The notes: generated by a model from the letters alone, not told the origin. 64,000 nt of DNA from Alcanivorax sp. S71-1-4 (GCF_009846755.1 NZ_AQOR01000006.1:113049-177048); one strand, 5' to 3'. Positions 24,971 through 33,769 are shown, counted from the stretch's first letter. Translations and numbers: made by a program.

Positions 24971-25942
24971 ATGCACAAGGAAAGTGCAGGTCAGCCACGC
25001 TTACGCGACCAGTTCCGCAATGCGATCCGTGTTCGTCATTACAGTATTCGTACGGAGAAAACCTACTGGTACTGGATACGTTATTTCATACGTTTCCATA
25101 AACTTAAGCACCCTCTGACCATGGCCGAGCAGGATGTCAGTGCATTTCTCACCTGGCTCGCCACTGAAAGGGACGTCGCCGCCGCAACACAGAATCAGGC
25201 ACTCAATGCGCTTGTTTTTCTTTACCGTCATGTTCTGGAGCGCCCTCTCGGTGAAATAGACGGCATTACTCGGGCCAAGAAACCAGCCAGGCTTCCGACG
25301 GTGCTCACTCACCAGGAAGCGATGACAGTGATTAGTCTTTTGTCTACGCCGCACCGTTTAATCGCCGCATTAATGTATGGTGCTGGTATGCGGGTCACTG
25401 AAGCAGCACGTCTGCGAGTTAAAGACGTTGACTTTGCCAACAACGTCATCACTGTTCGAGGCGGCAAAGGCGCCAAGGACAGAACCACTCTGCTACCGCA
25501 AGTCCTTGCCCCCGAACTTCAGGCGATGATCACGCAGCTCACCGCGCTCTTAAATTCCATACCGCCCGAACAACGAGTACCTGTCTCATTGCCTTTCGCC
25601 TTGAAACGAAAGTATCCGTTTGCAGATATTTCGATACAGTGGCAATGGCTGTTCCCCTCGTTATCAGTATGCCGAGACCGGGAGGGACGCTGGGTTCGGC
25701 ATCATCTGCATGTCTCCAGTGTCCAGAAGGCTGTAAAGCAAGCGGTACGCAATGCGGGCATCAACAAGCCGGCTACCAGCCACACCTTCCGGCATACTTT
25801 CGCTACCCAGTTGCTGCTGAACGGCACGGACATTCGCACAGTTCAGGAACTGCTCGGACACAGCGATCTGAAAACCACACAGATATATACCCATGTGCTT
25901 GGGCAGGGATTTGCAGGAGTAAAAAGCCCTCTGGGTGCCTGA
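24971..25942 (+). CDS. intI: Integron integrase IntI (tyrosine recombinase)
   Basis: A 323-aa tyrosine recombinase that inserts and excises cassettes at attI/attC. An N-terminal SAM-like DNA-binding domain ('RHYSIRTEKTYWYWIRYFIRFH') is followed by the catalytic domain with Arg in 'YGAGMRVTEAARLRVKDVD', His-x-x-Arg in 'SHTFRHTFATQLL' and Tyr in 'TTQIYTHVL'. The integron-specific insert is present ('LPFALKRKYPFADISIQWQWLFPS'), which separates IntI from XerC/D. The ATG has AAGGAG five bases upstream. It is divergent from all five cassettes, the standard layout. No stop or frameshift interrupts it, so it may be active. Confidence 0.96.
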   Translation: MHKESAGQPRLRDQFRNAIRVRHYSIRTEKTYWYWIRYFIRFHKLKHPLTMAEQDVSAFLTWLATERDVAAATQNQALNALVFLYRHVLERPLGEIDGITRAKKPARLPTVLTHQEAMTVISLLSTPHRLIAALMYGAGMRVTEAARLRVKDVDFANNVITVRGGKGAKDRTTLLPQVLAPELQAMITQLTALLNSIPPEQRVPVSLPFALKRKYPFADISIQWQWLFPSLSVCRDREGRWVRHHLHVSSVQKAVKQAVRNAGINKPATSHTFRHTFATQLLLNGTDIRTVQELLGHSDLKTTQIYTHVLGQGFAGVKSPLGA

Positions 25943-26142
25943 CTCACCGGCACGCTACCGCCCTACCCACCGCCCACGCATAACATCACGTCTCAGCAAG
26001 CATTCCCTGAACATCGATTTTACTTAAATCACGATTAGCAGCCCTTCTTCCGAGAGCTTGCTCATCCCTGTAGCCCGAACTGCCAATCCTGCCCCACCCA
26101 AAACGTTATTTCAATCACAAAAATAAAACCCCGCACAAGGCG

Positions 26143-26357
26143 TAATGCTGTTCACTTAAGCGTTTAACGTTTGGCGGGCTACTCCAGAAACCCGCTGCCA
26201 GTCATCTGGCAGCAGGTTCTTTGTATGTTTTTCAGCCACTCCGAGGGGGTCCGACACCAGAATCGACCCACAGAGGCTAGAAAACAGACCAAGAAAAACG
26301 CCGCGACTCCCATACTCCCATGGGAGTCGCGGCGTTTTTCTTAAGTGAACAGCATTA
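26143..26357. mobile_element. 215-bp MITE with IS4-type terminal repeats
   Basis: Perfect 18-bp terminal inverted repeats TAATGCTGTTCACTTAAG (26143-26160 and 26340-26357) resemble the IS4 end TAATGCCGATCAGTTAAG. An 11-bp direct repeat CGCACAAGGCG flanks it (26132-26142 and 26358-26368), the duplication size of IS4. No transposase is encoded. Inside are a hairpin at about 26189-26217 and a strong one at 26291-26342. Restoring the empty site gives AACCCCGC-ACAAG-GCGGGGTT, so it landed in the loop of a terminator-like hairpin (arms 26127-26134 and 26366-26373). Confidence 0.88.
26291..26342. terminator. 23-bp perfect hairpin with T-run on both strands (inside the MITE)
   Basis: AAGAAAAACGCCGCGACTCC... 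pairs perfectly with its complement ending ...GCGGCGTTTTTCTT around a 6-nt loop (26314-26319). Each strand reads GC-rich stem then TTTTTCTT, so it can end transcription in both directions. It probably derives from the end of a parental IS4 element. Confidence 0.8.
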
Positions 26358-26454
26358 CGCACAAGGCGGGGTTCATTAATACCAACATGAAATTTTTTCA
26401 GGCTAACAAAGCAATCCGGGGCACGCACAAATCCCCGTCCGGCCTCCCTTGCCT

Positions 26455-26495
<41 letters not shown>

Positions 26496-26556
26496 CTCCT
26501 CATCGCGCCAAGCAAAAGCACCCGTCGACCGTCACATCTCCCTACCCCAGAAACAA

Positions 26557-26580
26557 CAAGCCCCGGATAACCGGGGCTTG
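26557..26580 (-). terminator. Intrinsic terminator of aceA
   Basis: CAAGCCCCGG-ATAA-CCGGGGCTTG, a 10-bp perfect stem. On the minus strand it is followed by TTGTTTCTG, about 60 nt past the aceA stop. Confidence 0.75.
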
Positions 26581-26592
26581 TCATCAATCCAA

Positions 26593-26617
26593 GGCGGGAT
26601 CACTCCCGCCTCTTTTT
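26593..26617 (+). terminator. Intrinsic terminator, forward strand
   Basis: GGCGGGA-TCAC-TCCCGCC then TCTTTTT. It blocks read-through from the intI side into the convergent aceA gene. Confidence 0.7.
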
Positions 26618-26638
26618 GCACACCAGTGAATCAGTCAA

Positions 26639-28240
26639 TCACACGTTCTCGAACTGACCCATAGTGTTGTCTTTACCACCAGCTTTCAGCGCAGCTTCAC
26701 CAGCAAAGTATTCTTTGTGGTCGTCGCCGATGTTGGAGCCGGCCATGTCCTGGTGCTTCACGGTCGCGATGCCCTGACGGATTTCTTTCCGTTGAACACC
26801 GGCCACGTACGCCAGCATGCCTTCGTCGCCGAAGTAGCCTTTCGCCAGGTTGTCGGTGGACAGCGCAGCGGTGTGGTAGGTCGGCAGCGTGATCAGGTGG
26901 TGGAAGATACCCGCTTCACGCGACGCGTCGCGCTGGAAGTTCTGGGTCCACTTGTCTGCTTCGATCGCCAGCTCGCTGCTGTCGTAGTCGGCGCTCATCA
27001 GCTTGGCGCGGTCGTAGGCAGACACGTCCTTGCCTTCTTTCTGCCATGCATCGAACACTTGCTGACGGAAGTTCAGGGTCCAGTTGAAGGACGGGCTGTT
27101 GTTGTAGACCAGCTTGGCGTCGGGCACCACTTCGCGGATGCGGTTAACCATTTCGGCGATCTGGCCAACGTGCGGCTTTTCGGTTTCGATCCACAGCAGG
27201 TCAGCGCCATTTTGCAGGCTGGTGATACAGTCGAGCACCACGCGGTCGATACCGGTGCCTTCTTTGAAGCAGAACAGGCCGGAGGCCAGGCGCTTCACTT
27301 TCTTCAGCTTGCCTTCGGACTTGATCACCACGTCGCCGTTGGCGATCTGGTCGGCACTGTCGATGTACTCGCCATCCAGGAAGCTGTTGTATTTGTCGCC
27401 GATGTCGCCCGGTTCGTTGGTGACCGCGATCTGCTTGGTCAGGCCAGCGCCCAGGGAGTCGGTACGGGCAACGATGACACCATCGTCAACGCCCAGCTCG
27501 AGGAACGCGTAACGTACGGCGTTGATCTTGGCCAGGAAGTCTTCGTGCGGAACAGTCACTTTACCGTCCTGGTGACCACACTGCTTCTCGTCGGATACCT
27601 GGTTTTCGATCTGGATACAGCAGGCACCGGCTTCGATCAGTTTCTTGGCCAGCAGGTAGGTGGCTTCGGCGTTACCAAAACCGGCGTCGATGTCGGCAAT
27701 GATCGGCACAACGTGGGTTTCGAAGTTGTCGATCTTGCTGATGATTTCGGCTTCGGCCTTGCTGTCGCCTTTGGCACGGGCTTCGTCCAGGCTGCGGAAC
27801 AGGTGGTTCAGTTCCCACGCGTCAGCCTGTTTCAGGAAGGTGTACAGCTCGCGGATCAGGTCGGCCACGACGGTTTTTTCGTGCATGGACTGGTCCGGCA
27901 GCGGGCCGAACTCGGAACGCAGTGCAGCCACCATCCAGCCGGACAGGTACAGGTAACGGCGCTTGGTGGTGCCGAAGTGCTTCTTGATGGAGATCAGCTT
28001 CTGCTGACCAATGAAGCCGTGCCAGCAGCCCAGGGACTGGGTGTACTGGGCAGAATCTTTGTCATACGCCGCCATGTCTTCGCGCATGATCTTCGCGTTG
28101 TACTTGGCGATGTCCAGGTGCGTCGTGAAACGGTTCTGGAGACGCATGCGGGCAGCGGATTCCGGGTTGATCGCGTTCCAGGTGGAGAAACCTTTCACCG
28201 CGGAAGTGACCGCATCGATCTCCTTGGAATATTGAGACAT
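26639..28240 (-). CDS. aceA: Isocitrate lyase, long form (AceA)
   Basis: Cleaves isocitrate to glyoxylate and succinate, the entry of the glyoxylate shunt needed for growth on fatty acids and alkanes. The 533-aa length is that of the Pseudomonas/Acinetobacter-type long isocitrate lyases. The catalytic signature appears as 'EKQCGHQDGK' with Cys221. Further conserved blocks are 'PIIADIDAGFGNAEATYLLAKKLIEAGA', 'VIVARTDSLGAG' and 'LVYNNSPSFNW'. The start ATG at 28240 has AAGGA upstream; 14 extra in-frame codons lack support. A long reading frame on the opposite strand over this gene is only its shadow. Confidence 0.97.
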   Translation of the reverse strand: MSQYSKEIDAVTSAVKGFSTWNAINPESAARMRLQNRFTTHLDIAKYNAKIMREDMAAYDKDSAQYTQSLGCWHGFIGQQKLISIKKHFGTTKRRYLYLSGWMVAALRSEFGPLPDQSMHEKTVVADLIRELYTFLKQADAWELNHLFRSLDEARAKGDSKAEAEIISKIDNFETHVVPIIADIDAGFGNAEATYLLAKKLIEAGACCIQIENQVSDEKQCGHQDGKVTVPHEDFLAKINAVRYAFLELGVDDGVIVARTDSLGAGLTKQIAVTNEPGDIGDKYNSFLDGEYIDSADQIANGDVVIKSEGKLKKVKRLASGLFCFKEGTGIDRVVLDCITSLQNGADLLWIETEKPHVGQIAEMVNRIREVVPDAKLVYNNSPSFNWTLNFRQQVFDAWQKEGKDVSAYDRAKLMSADYDSSELAIEADKWTQNFQRDASREAGIFHHLITLPTYHTAALSTDNLAKGYFGDEGMLAYVAGVQRKEIRQGIATVKHQDMAGSNIGDDHKEYFAGEAALKAGGKDNTMGQFENV

Positions 28241-28430
28241 GGTCGGATCCTTTACGTTGACGGGGTGGATGATGGCAGCCATCGGGGTGGCACCGGCTGC
28301 GCCGACTCGACCAGGCTCGGAGGGAGCGTCCAGGGCCGGCTGCAGATGCTGGGCATTCTAGGGCCGGCCCGGACATAAAAAAAATCAATATACTGTATGT
28401 TCGTTATTCAGCAGATGAATAACGCTGCAT

Positions 28431-29627
28431 TCAGGCCCCGGAGAAGCGAATAAAGGCCAGCAGATCCCCTTCGCGCACCACCGTGCCCGCTGGCACCTGT
28501 GCCAGACCATCGGCCCAGCAGGCCGAGCTGAGCATGCCCGAGCTCTGGTTCGGATGGGGCTGCAGCCACTGCTGGCCCGCCTCGTCGACGATCTGCACCC
28601 GCAGGTATTCCTCACGCTTGCCCGGTTTGTCAGCGCTGAAGCCGGCCGGCAGCCAGACGCGTGGCGGCATCGGGTCGCCCGCCAGCCCCTGCGCCCGGCG
28701 CAGCCAGGGCAGCACCAACATCATGAAGGTCACCAGCACGGCGCTGGGGTTGCCGGGCAGGCCCATGAAGGGTGTATTGCCGAGATGGCCGAAGGCGAAC
28801 GGTTTGCCCGGCTTGATGGCCACCCGCCACAGGTCCAGCGCCCCCAATGCCGCCACGGCGGCCCGCACGTGGTCTTCTTCACCCACGGACACACCGCCGG
28901 TGGTCAGCACCAGATCACAGCGCTGCCCGGCACTGGCCAGGGCGCCATGGGTGAGGGCGTAGTCATCGGCCACGCGGCCCAGGTCCACGGGGATCATGCC
29001 CGCTTCGGCCAGCAGGCCGTGCAGCAGGTAGCGGTTGCTGTTGTAGATCTGGCCTGGCGCGGCGGTGGAGCCGGGCTCGGCCAGTTCGTCACCGGTGCTG
29101 AGGATGGCCACCCGCAGAGGTCGGTAAACGCTTACCTCTGCCACACCCACGGAGGCCAGCAGCCCCAGATGACGTGGCGAGAGCCGTGTGCCGGCGCGGA
29201 CCACCAGGTCGCCGGCGCGGAGATCCTGCCCTGCCCGGCGGATATTGGCGCCCGGCGTCACCGACGCCATGGCCGGCAGGCGCACCTGCCCGCCCTGTTC
29301 TTCGCAGTCTTCCTGCATCACTACCGTATCGGCCCCCGGCGGCAGGGTGGCGCCGGTAAAGAGGCGGGCGGCGCTGCCCGGCACCAGCGATGACGGCACG
29401 GCGCCGGCCGGAATACGCTGGCTGACCGGCAGCACGCCACCCAGCTCAGCATGCTGCACGGCGTAGCCGTCCACCGCGCTGTTATCCGACGGCGGCACCG
29501 GGACGGTGCTGGTCACGGTCTCCGCCAGCACCATGTTCAGCGCTGCATTCAGCGGACAACGCTCGGTGGCGGGTGGCGGTGGCACGGCGGCCAGCAACCG
29601 CGCCTGCGCCTCGGCCAGCGGCATCAT
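28431..29627 (-). CDS. moeA: Molybdopterin molybdenumtransferase MoeA
   Basis: Inserts molybdate into adenylylated molybdopterin. The 398-aa protein has the MoeA N-terminal elements ('PVPPSDNSAVDGYAV'), the 'AVFTGATLPPGADTVVMQEDCE'-type loop, the MoaB/MogA-like domain ('STGDELAEPG', 'LTTGGVSVGEEDHV') and the C-terminal 'GLPGNPSAVLVTF'. The ATG overlaps the moaB stop (ATGA). The 190-bp gap to aceA carries a CGTTATTC-7 nt-GAATAACG hairpin at 28402-28424. Confidence 0.95.
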   Translation of the reverse strand: MMPLAEAQARLLAAVPPPPATERCPLNAALNMVLAETVTSTVPVPPSDNSAVDGYAVQHAELGGVLPVSQRIPAGAVPSSLVPGSAARLFTGATLPPGADTVVMQEDCEEQGGQVRLPAMASVTPGANIRRAGQDLRAGDLVVRAGTRLSPRHLGLLASVGVAEVSVYRPLRVAILSTGDELAEPGSTAAPGQIYNSNRYLLHGLLAEAGMIPVDLGRVADDYALTHGALASAGQRCDLVLTTGGVSVGEEDHVRAAVAALGALDLWRVAIKPGKPFAFGHLGNTPFMGLPGNPSAVLVTFMMLVLPWLRRAQGLAGDPMPPRVWLPAGFSADKPGKREEYLRVQIVDEAGQQWLQPHPNQSSGMLSSACWADGLAQVPAGTVVREGDLLAFIRFSGA

Positions 29628-30148
29628 GCGGCACCACCCCGGCGCACCAGGCCAACGAAATTGCAGGGCCGGTGGCGGCTGTCGAGCTGCGGCCCGATGA
29701 TCTTGTCCCAGGCCGTGGCGCAGGCGTTGGTCGAGCCGGGCATGCAGAAGATCACGGTGTGGTTGGCGACGCCGCCCAGCGCGCGGGACTGAATGGTAGA
29801 CGTACCGATCTCCGCCAGGGAGACCTGCCGGAACAGTTCGCCGAAGCCCTCGATCGGCTTGTCGAACAGCGGTGCCAGCGCCTCCGGTGTCACGTCGCGG
29901 CCGGCAAAGCCGGTGCCGCCGGTCACCAGCACTACCTGAATGGCCGGATCGGCGATCCAGGCGGAGGCCACCGCACGCAGTTGATAAACGTCATCGCGCA
30001 CCAGCGTGCGCGTCACCAGCGCATGACCGGCCTCGCCCAGACGCTGCACCAGCAGGTCGCCGGAGGTGTCGTTCTCCGCCGTGCGCGTATCGCTCACGGT
30101 CAGCACGGCGATATTCAGCGGGACGAAGTCGGTACTGGCCTGGCTCAT
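29624..30148 (-). CDS. moaB: Molybdenum cofactor biosynthesis protein MoaB
   Basis: Adenylylates molybdopterin ahead of MoeA. The 174-aa length and motifs '[22 protein letters not shown]', '[19 protein letters not shown]' and '[22 protein letters not shown]' are diagnostic of the MoaB/Mog fold. The chosen ATG has AGGAG five bases upstream, while the longer open frame is unsupported. It is the first gene of a two-gene moaB-moeA operon. Confidence 0.95.
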   Translation of the reverse strand: MSQASTDFVPLNIAVLTVSDTRTAENDTSGDLLVQRLGEAGHALVTRTLVRDDVYQLRAVASAWIADPAIQVVLVTGGTGFAGRDVTPEALAPLFDKPIEGFGELFRQVSLAEIGTSTIQSRALGGVANHTVIFCMPGSTNACATAWDKIIGPQLDSRHRPCNFVGLVRRGGAA

Positions 30149-30320
30149 GACAACTCCTGTGCAGGGGATAATCCGGCGCCCATGGTAGCGCATCCCGTGA
30201 CAGGCCGACGCCCCCGCACAGCACGCGTTGACACCTGCGCGCAACCACTGGTGCGGTGCGCGCCGGCATGGATACATTGCGTCTGTCCTTCTGCCCCCAC
30301 AGCCCAGCCAGAGCACGCCC

Positions 30321-31700
30321 ATGTCAGCCTCAATGCACGATGCCCAGCAACACGCCGCCCGCCTGTCCCGCATGCCGCAACGGCAACTGGCCCATATTCC
30401 CGGCGATTACGGTCTGCCGGTGCTCGGCAACACGCTGGCGTTCCTGCGCGATTTCCGGGGCATGGTGGACCGCAAGGCGGCCAGGTACGGGCCGGTGTTC
30501 CGCAGCAGCGCCTTTTTCCAGCGTAACGTCACCCTGCTCGGTCCGGACGCCAACGAGTTCCTGCTGCGCGACAGCGACCATGTCTTTTCCAGCCGTGCCG
30601 CCTGGAACCCGATGCTGGAAAAACTGTTCACCGACGGCCTGATGCTGCGCGACTTCGCCGACCACAAGTTCCACCGCCGCATGCTGCAACAGGCGTTCAA
30701 GAAAAACGCCCTGGCCAGCTACATGACGCGCATGAACCCGCGCATCGCCGCCGGCATTCGCGACTGGCCGGAAGGTCACACGTTCCGTTTTTTCGATCAC
30801 ATCAAGTCACTGCTGCTGGACGTGGGCGCGGAAACCTTCCTCGGCCTGGACATGGGCCCCGAGGCACGCCAGGTCAACCAGGCGTTTGTGGACGAGGTGG
30901 ATGCCTCGCTGGCGGTGTTGCGCCTGCCGATCCCCGGCACCACCTGGCATCGGGGGCTGCGCGGCCGGCGCTTTCTGGAGCAGTTCATGACCCGCCTGAT
31001 CCCTGCCAGGCGGGCCGGAGACGGAGAGGATTTCTTCTCTGAACTGTGCCGCGCCGCCGATGAGGAAGGGGAGGCCACACTGACCGACCGGGACATCATG
31101 AACCACATGATCTTCCTGCTGTTCGCGGCGCACGACACCACCACCAGCACGCTGTGCTCGGTGATCCATTCCCTGGCACAGCACCCCGAGTGGCAGGACC
31201 GGCTGGCACAGGAATACTTCCGGCTCGGTACCGACACGCTGACTCATCAGGACCTGGAACACCTGCCCCAGACCACCTGGGTCTTCCGCGAAGCCCTGCG
31301 CATGTTCCCGCCGCTGCCGACCATCCCGCGCCGCACCATCACCGACGTGACCTGGCAGGGTTACCGGCTGCCGGCCAACACACTGGTCAATGTGGTGCCG
31401 CTGCATACTCATTACATGCCGGAGTACTGGCAGCACCCCGAACGCTTCGACCCGGAGCGCTTCAGCCCGGCCCGCGCCGAGGACAAGCAGCACTTCTTCC
31501 AGTGGGTACCCTTCGGCGGCGGGCATCACAAGTGCATCGGCCTGAACTTCGCCGAGTTGCAGACCAAGACCTTTCTGTTTCACTTCCTGCGCCGTTATCG
31601 GGTCAGTGTGGAACAGGGTTACCGGATGCCGTACCAGCTCGTGCCCCTGGCCGTGCCGAAGGACGGCCTGCCGGTGCAGATCCGCCGCATGACCGCCTGA
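30321..31700 (+). CDS. Cytochrome P450
   Basis: A 459-aa soluble P450 that needs electron donors not present here. The haem ligand is Cys405 in 'FGGGHHKCIG'. The I-helix oxygen-activating motif is 'FAAHDTTTS', and the K-helix ExxR is 'FREALRMFPP'. The substrate is not determinable from sequence. The form 'PGDYGLPVLGNTLAFLRDF' near the N-terminus resembles the class related to CYP51/CYP26/CYP136-type bacterial P450s and not the alkane-hydroxylating CYP153 group. No strong ribosome site; it sits alone between moaB and an MBL-fold gene. Confidence 0.92.
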   Translation: MSASMHDAQQHAARLSRMPQRQLAHIPGDYGLPVLGNTLAFLRDFRGMVDRKAARYGPVFRSSAFFQRNVTLLGPDANEFLLRDSDHVFSSRAAWNPMLEKLFTDGLMLRDFADHKFHRRMLQQAFKKNALASYMTRMNPRIAAGIRDWPEGHTFRFFDHIKSLLLDVGAETFLGLDMGPEARQVNQAFVDEVDASLAVLRLPIPGTTWHRGLRGRRFLEQFMTRLIPARRAGDGEDFFSELCRAADEEGEATLTDRDIMNHMIFLLFAAHDTTTSTLCSVIHSLAQHPEWQDRLAQEYFRLGTDTLTHQDLEHLPQTTWVFREALRMFPPLPTIPRRTITDVTWQGYRLPANTLVNVVPLHTHYMPEYWQHPERFDPERFSPARAEDKQHFFQWVPFGGGHHKCIGLNFAELQTKTFLFHFLRRYRVSVEQGYRMPYQLVPLAVPKDGLPVQIRRMTA

Positions 31701-31824
31701 GCCGTTTTACCTTTTTTTGCCAACCACGCCAGAGCACCCACCACGGACAGGGGGCGCCCGCCAACACCCCTGCTATACTCCCCGGCACATTCAAGAACCC
31801 GTGCCAACAGGGGCAAGATTCCCG

Positions 31825-32466
31825 ATGAAGTATGCAATCCTGCCGGTGACGCAGTTCCAGCAGAACTGTTCGTTTCTGGTCTGCGAAGACACCGGCAAAC
31901 TGGCCATCTGCGACCCTGGCGGCGACATCGCCAGTATTGAAGCCGCCATCCGCGAGCTGGGCGCGGAGCCGGAAAAGATCCTGGTCACTCACGGCCATAT
32001 CGACCACGCCGGCGCCGTGGCCGAGCTGGCGCGCAAGCTGGGCATCCCGGTGGAAGGCCCGCACGAGGACGACCGGTTCTGGATCGACATGCTGCCGCAG
32101 CAATCGCAGATGTTCGGTTTCCCGCCTGCCGAGGCCTTTACACCGGACCGCTGGCTTCACCATGGCGATACCGTCACGGTGGGCAACCTCACGCTGGAAG
32201 TGCTGCACTGCCCCGGCCACACGCCCGGCCATGTGGTGTTCTGGCAGCCACAGGCAAAACTGGCGGTGGTCGGTGACGTGCTGTTCGCCGGGTCCATCGG
32301 CCGCACGGATTTCCCGCGCGGGGATCACGCCACGCTGGTCAGTTCCATCCGCGAGCGGCTGTTCCCGCTCGGTGACGACGTGGCCTTTATCCCCGGGCAC
32401 GGCCCGATGTCGGAGCTCGGCCATGAGCGCCGCACCAACCCGTTTGTGAGTGATCACCGTGGCTGA
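31825..32466 (+). CDS. MBL-fold metallohydrolase (YcbL/glyoxalase II-like)
   Basis: A 213-aa cytoplasmic metallo-beta-lactamase-fold hydrolase. The metal motif 'THGHIDHAGA' gives His56, His58, Asp60 and His61, 'HCPGHTPGHVVFW' supplies the next His, and 'VGDVLFAGSIGRTDFPRGD' and 'PGHGPMSELGHER' complete the site. This pattern is that of YcbL-type glyoxalase II proteins that hydrolyse S-lactoylglutathione or similar thioesters. Its 3' end overlaps the mechanosensitive-channel gene. Confidence 0.9.
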   Translation: MKYAILPVTQFQQNCSFLVCEDTGKLAICDPGGDIASIEAAIRELGAEPEKILVTHGHIDHAGAVAELARKLGIPVEGPHEDDRFWIDMLPQQSQMFGFPPAEAFTPDRWLHHGDTVTVGNLTLEVLHCPGHTPGHVVFWQPQAKLAVVGDVLFAGSIGRTDFPRGDHATLVSSIRERLFPLGDDVAFIPGHGPMSELGHERRTNPFVSDHRG

Positions 32467-33016
32467 GTTCTTTAACGACTATATTCCGCAGCACAACCTG
32501 CTGCGCATCCTGCTGACGCTGGGCGCCCTGACGGTGATCCTGCTGCTGAGCAGCGTGACGCGCCGCCTGGCTCGCCGCTTCGGTGCCCGCCAGGGCTATG
32601 GCCCGGGGCGGATTTTCCAGGTGACAGTAATGGTCAATGTGGTGGCCATCCTCACCACGCTGGTGGTGCTCGGCGTCATCTGGGGCTTTACCGGCCAGGG
32701 GTTCATGGTGATCGCCTCGTCGCTGTTCGCCGTGGTCGGTATCGCGCTGTTTGCCGCCTGGTCGATCCTGAGCAATATCACCGCCGCCTTTATTCTGTTT
32801 TTCAGCGCGCCGTTTCAGGTCGGTGACCGCATTCGCGTGCTGGATGGCGATAACACCCTGACCGGCCGCGTGCGCCACATGGGCCTGATTTACCTGACCC
32901 TGGACGATGAAGACGGGCATCGCTACACACTGCCCAACAACATGCTGTTGCAACGTACCGTTATCCGGCTTGCCCCGAACAAGGAGCTCCCATGCGACAA
33001 AAAACACTGCCGCTGA
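32459..33016 (+). CDS. Small MscS-family mechanosensitive channel protein
   Basis: A 185-aa protein with about three membrane segments ('LLRILLTLGALTVILLL', 'VTVMVNVVAILTTLVVLGVIW', 'VIASSLFAVVGIALFAAWSILSNI') and the MscS pore-lining/beta-domain element 'FSAPFQVGDRIRV...GRVRHMGLIYLTL'. It is shorter than typical MscS because the C-terminal cytosolic cage is missing. Start GTG 32459 (GAGTGA five bases upstream) is preferred; GTG 32450 would add three residues. It overlaps genes on both sides, so MBL-mscS-Kunitz form one operon. Confidence 0.85.
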   Translation: MAEFFNDYIPQHNLLRILLTLGALTVILLLSSVTRRLARRFGARQGYGPGRIFQVTVMVNVVAILTTLVVLGVIWGFTGQGFMVIASSLFAVVGIALFAAWSILSNITAAFILFFSAPFQVGDRIRVLDGDNTLTGRVRHMGLIYLTLDDEDGHRYTLPNNMLLQRTVIRLAPNKELPCDKKHCR

Positions 33017-33300
33017 TTGTTTTTGCCCTGCTCACCCTGGCCGGCTGCCAGAGCGCCGACATTGACCAGGCTGCACCGATGGACCCGGCCTGTACCCAGA
33101 AGCCGGATTCCGGCATGTGCCGTGCCGCGTTTACACGCTACTATTTTGACCAGGCCAGCGGCGCCTGCCGCAGCTTCATCTGGGGCGGTTGCGGTGGCAC
33201 GGTGCCGTTCGAAACCATGGAAGCCTGCCAGAGTGGCTGCCAGGCGCCGGCCTCCGGGGAACCCCCGGTCGCCCCGGTAAAACAGAGCCTGTCGTTCTGA
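32992..33300 (+). CDS. Lipoprotein with a Kunitz/BPTI-type inhibitor domain
   Basis: A 102-aa predicted lipoprotein. The lipobox ends at Cys19 and is followed by Gln20, which favours the outer membrane. Six cysteines at 34, 43, 59, 67, 79 and 83 show the order and spacing of a Kunitz domain, shortened between the first two. The residue after Cys43, in the reactive P1 position, is Arg44, so a trypsin-like protease would be the natural target. Kunitz domains are mainly animal, but short bacterial lipoprotein versions occur. The ATG lies within the end of the MscS gene. Confidence 0.85.
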   Translation: MRQKTLPLIVFALLTLAGCQSADIDQAAPMDPACTQKPDSGMCRAAFTRYYFDQASGACRSFIWGGCGGTVPFETMEACQSGCQAPASGEPPVAPVKQSLSF

Positions 33301-33331
33301 TCAACGCACGCGCGCCACGAGGAGCACATCA

Positions 33332-33685
33332 ATGACTGAGCAACCTTCCGCTGCCAGCAAAGACCAGAACAATATGGTCAAGGTCGTCTACATCCTTTAC
33401 CTGGTATCACTGGTGGTGGGCATTACGTCCATCGTCGGGGTGGTGCTGGCTCATGTGTATCACGGCAGCGCCGCCGAACCGCAGCGCAGTCATTTCCAGT
33501 ATCAGTACCGCACCTTCTGGATCGGTCTGCTGTACGCCATTGTCTGCGGCGTGACGTCCTTCATTGGCATCGGCTTCCTGCTGATGATTGCCCTGCTGAT
33601 CTGGTTCATCGTGCGGTGCGCCAAAGGGCTGATGGCCATCAACAGCGGTCAGGCCGTGCCGGTGCCTACCACCTGGCTCTGGTAA
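33332..33685 (+). CDS. Small membrane protein, DUF4870-like
   Basis: A 117-aa protein with hydrophobic segments at about residues 15-40, 60-80 and 82-103 and a cytoplasmic-type N-terminus. The pattern 'FWIGLLYAIVCGVTSFIGIGFLLMIALLIWFIVRCAKGLMAINSGQAVP' is characteristic of DUF4870-type (TIC20-like) small membrane proteins. GAGGAG lies eight bases before the ATG. Role unknown. A perfect 9-bp hairpin follows at 33732-33750. Confidence 0.8.
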   Translation: MTEQPSAASKDQNNMVKVVYILYLVSLVVGITSIVGVVLAHVYHGSAAEPQRSHFQYQYRTFWIGLLYAIVCGVTSFIGIGFLLMIALLIWFIVRCAKGLMAINSGQAVPVPTTWLW

Positions 33686-33731
33686 TCCACGCAGGGGCGC
33701 AACCCGCCCTTGCCACAAAACGGTCACGAAC

Positions 33732-33750
33732 GGGCGCCATCATGGCGCCC
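33732..33750. terminator. Perfect palindrome GGGCGCCAT-C-ATGGCGCCC
   Basis: A 9-bp stem with a 1-nt centre between two same-strand genes. No T-run follows; it may be an operator of the next gene or a weak terminator. Confidence 0.4.
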
Positions 33751-33769
33751 ACACTCCGGGAGTTCCGTC

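Noticed and set aside
26717..28378. A 553-residue open frame on the strand opposite aceA
   Set aside because: It mirrors the isocitrate lyase gene, has no ribosome site and resembles nothing; a product of high-GC codon bias.
30321..31700. The P450 as a CYP153 alkane hydroxylase
   Set aside because: No ferredoxin or ferredoxin reductase is adjacent, and the N-terminal and heme-loop patterns look like other bacterial P450 families.
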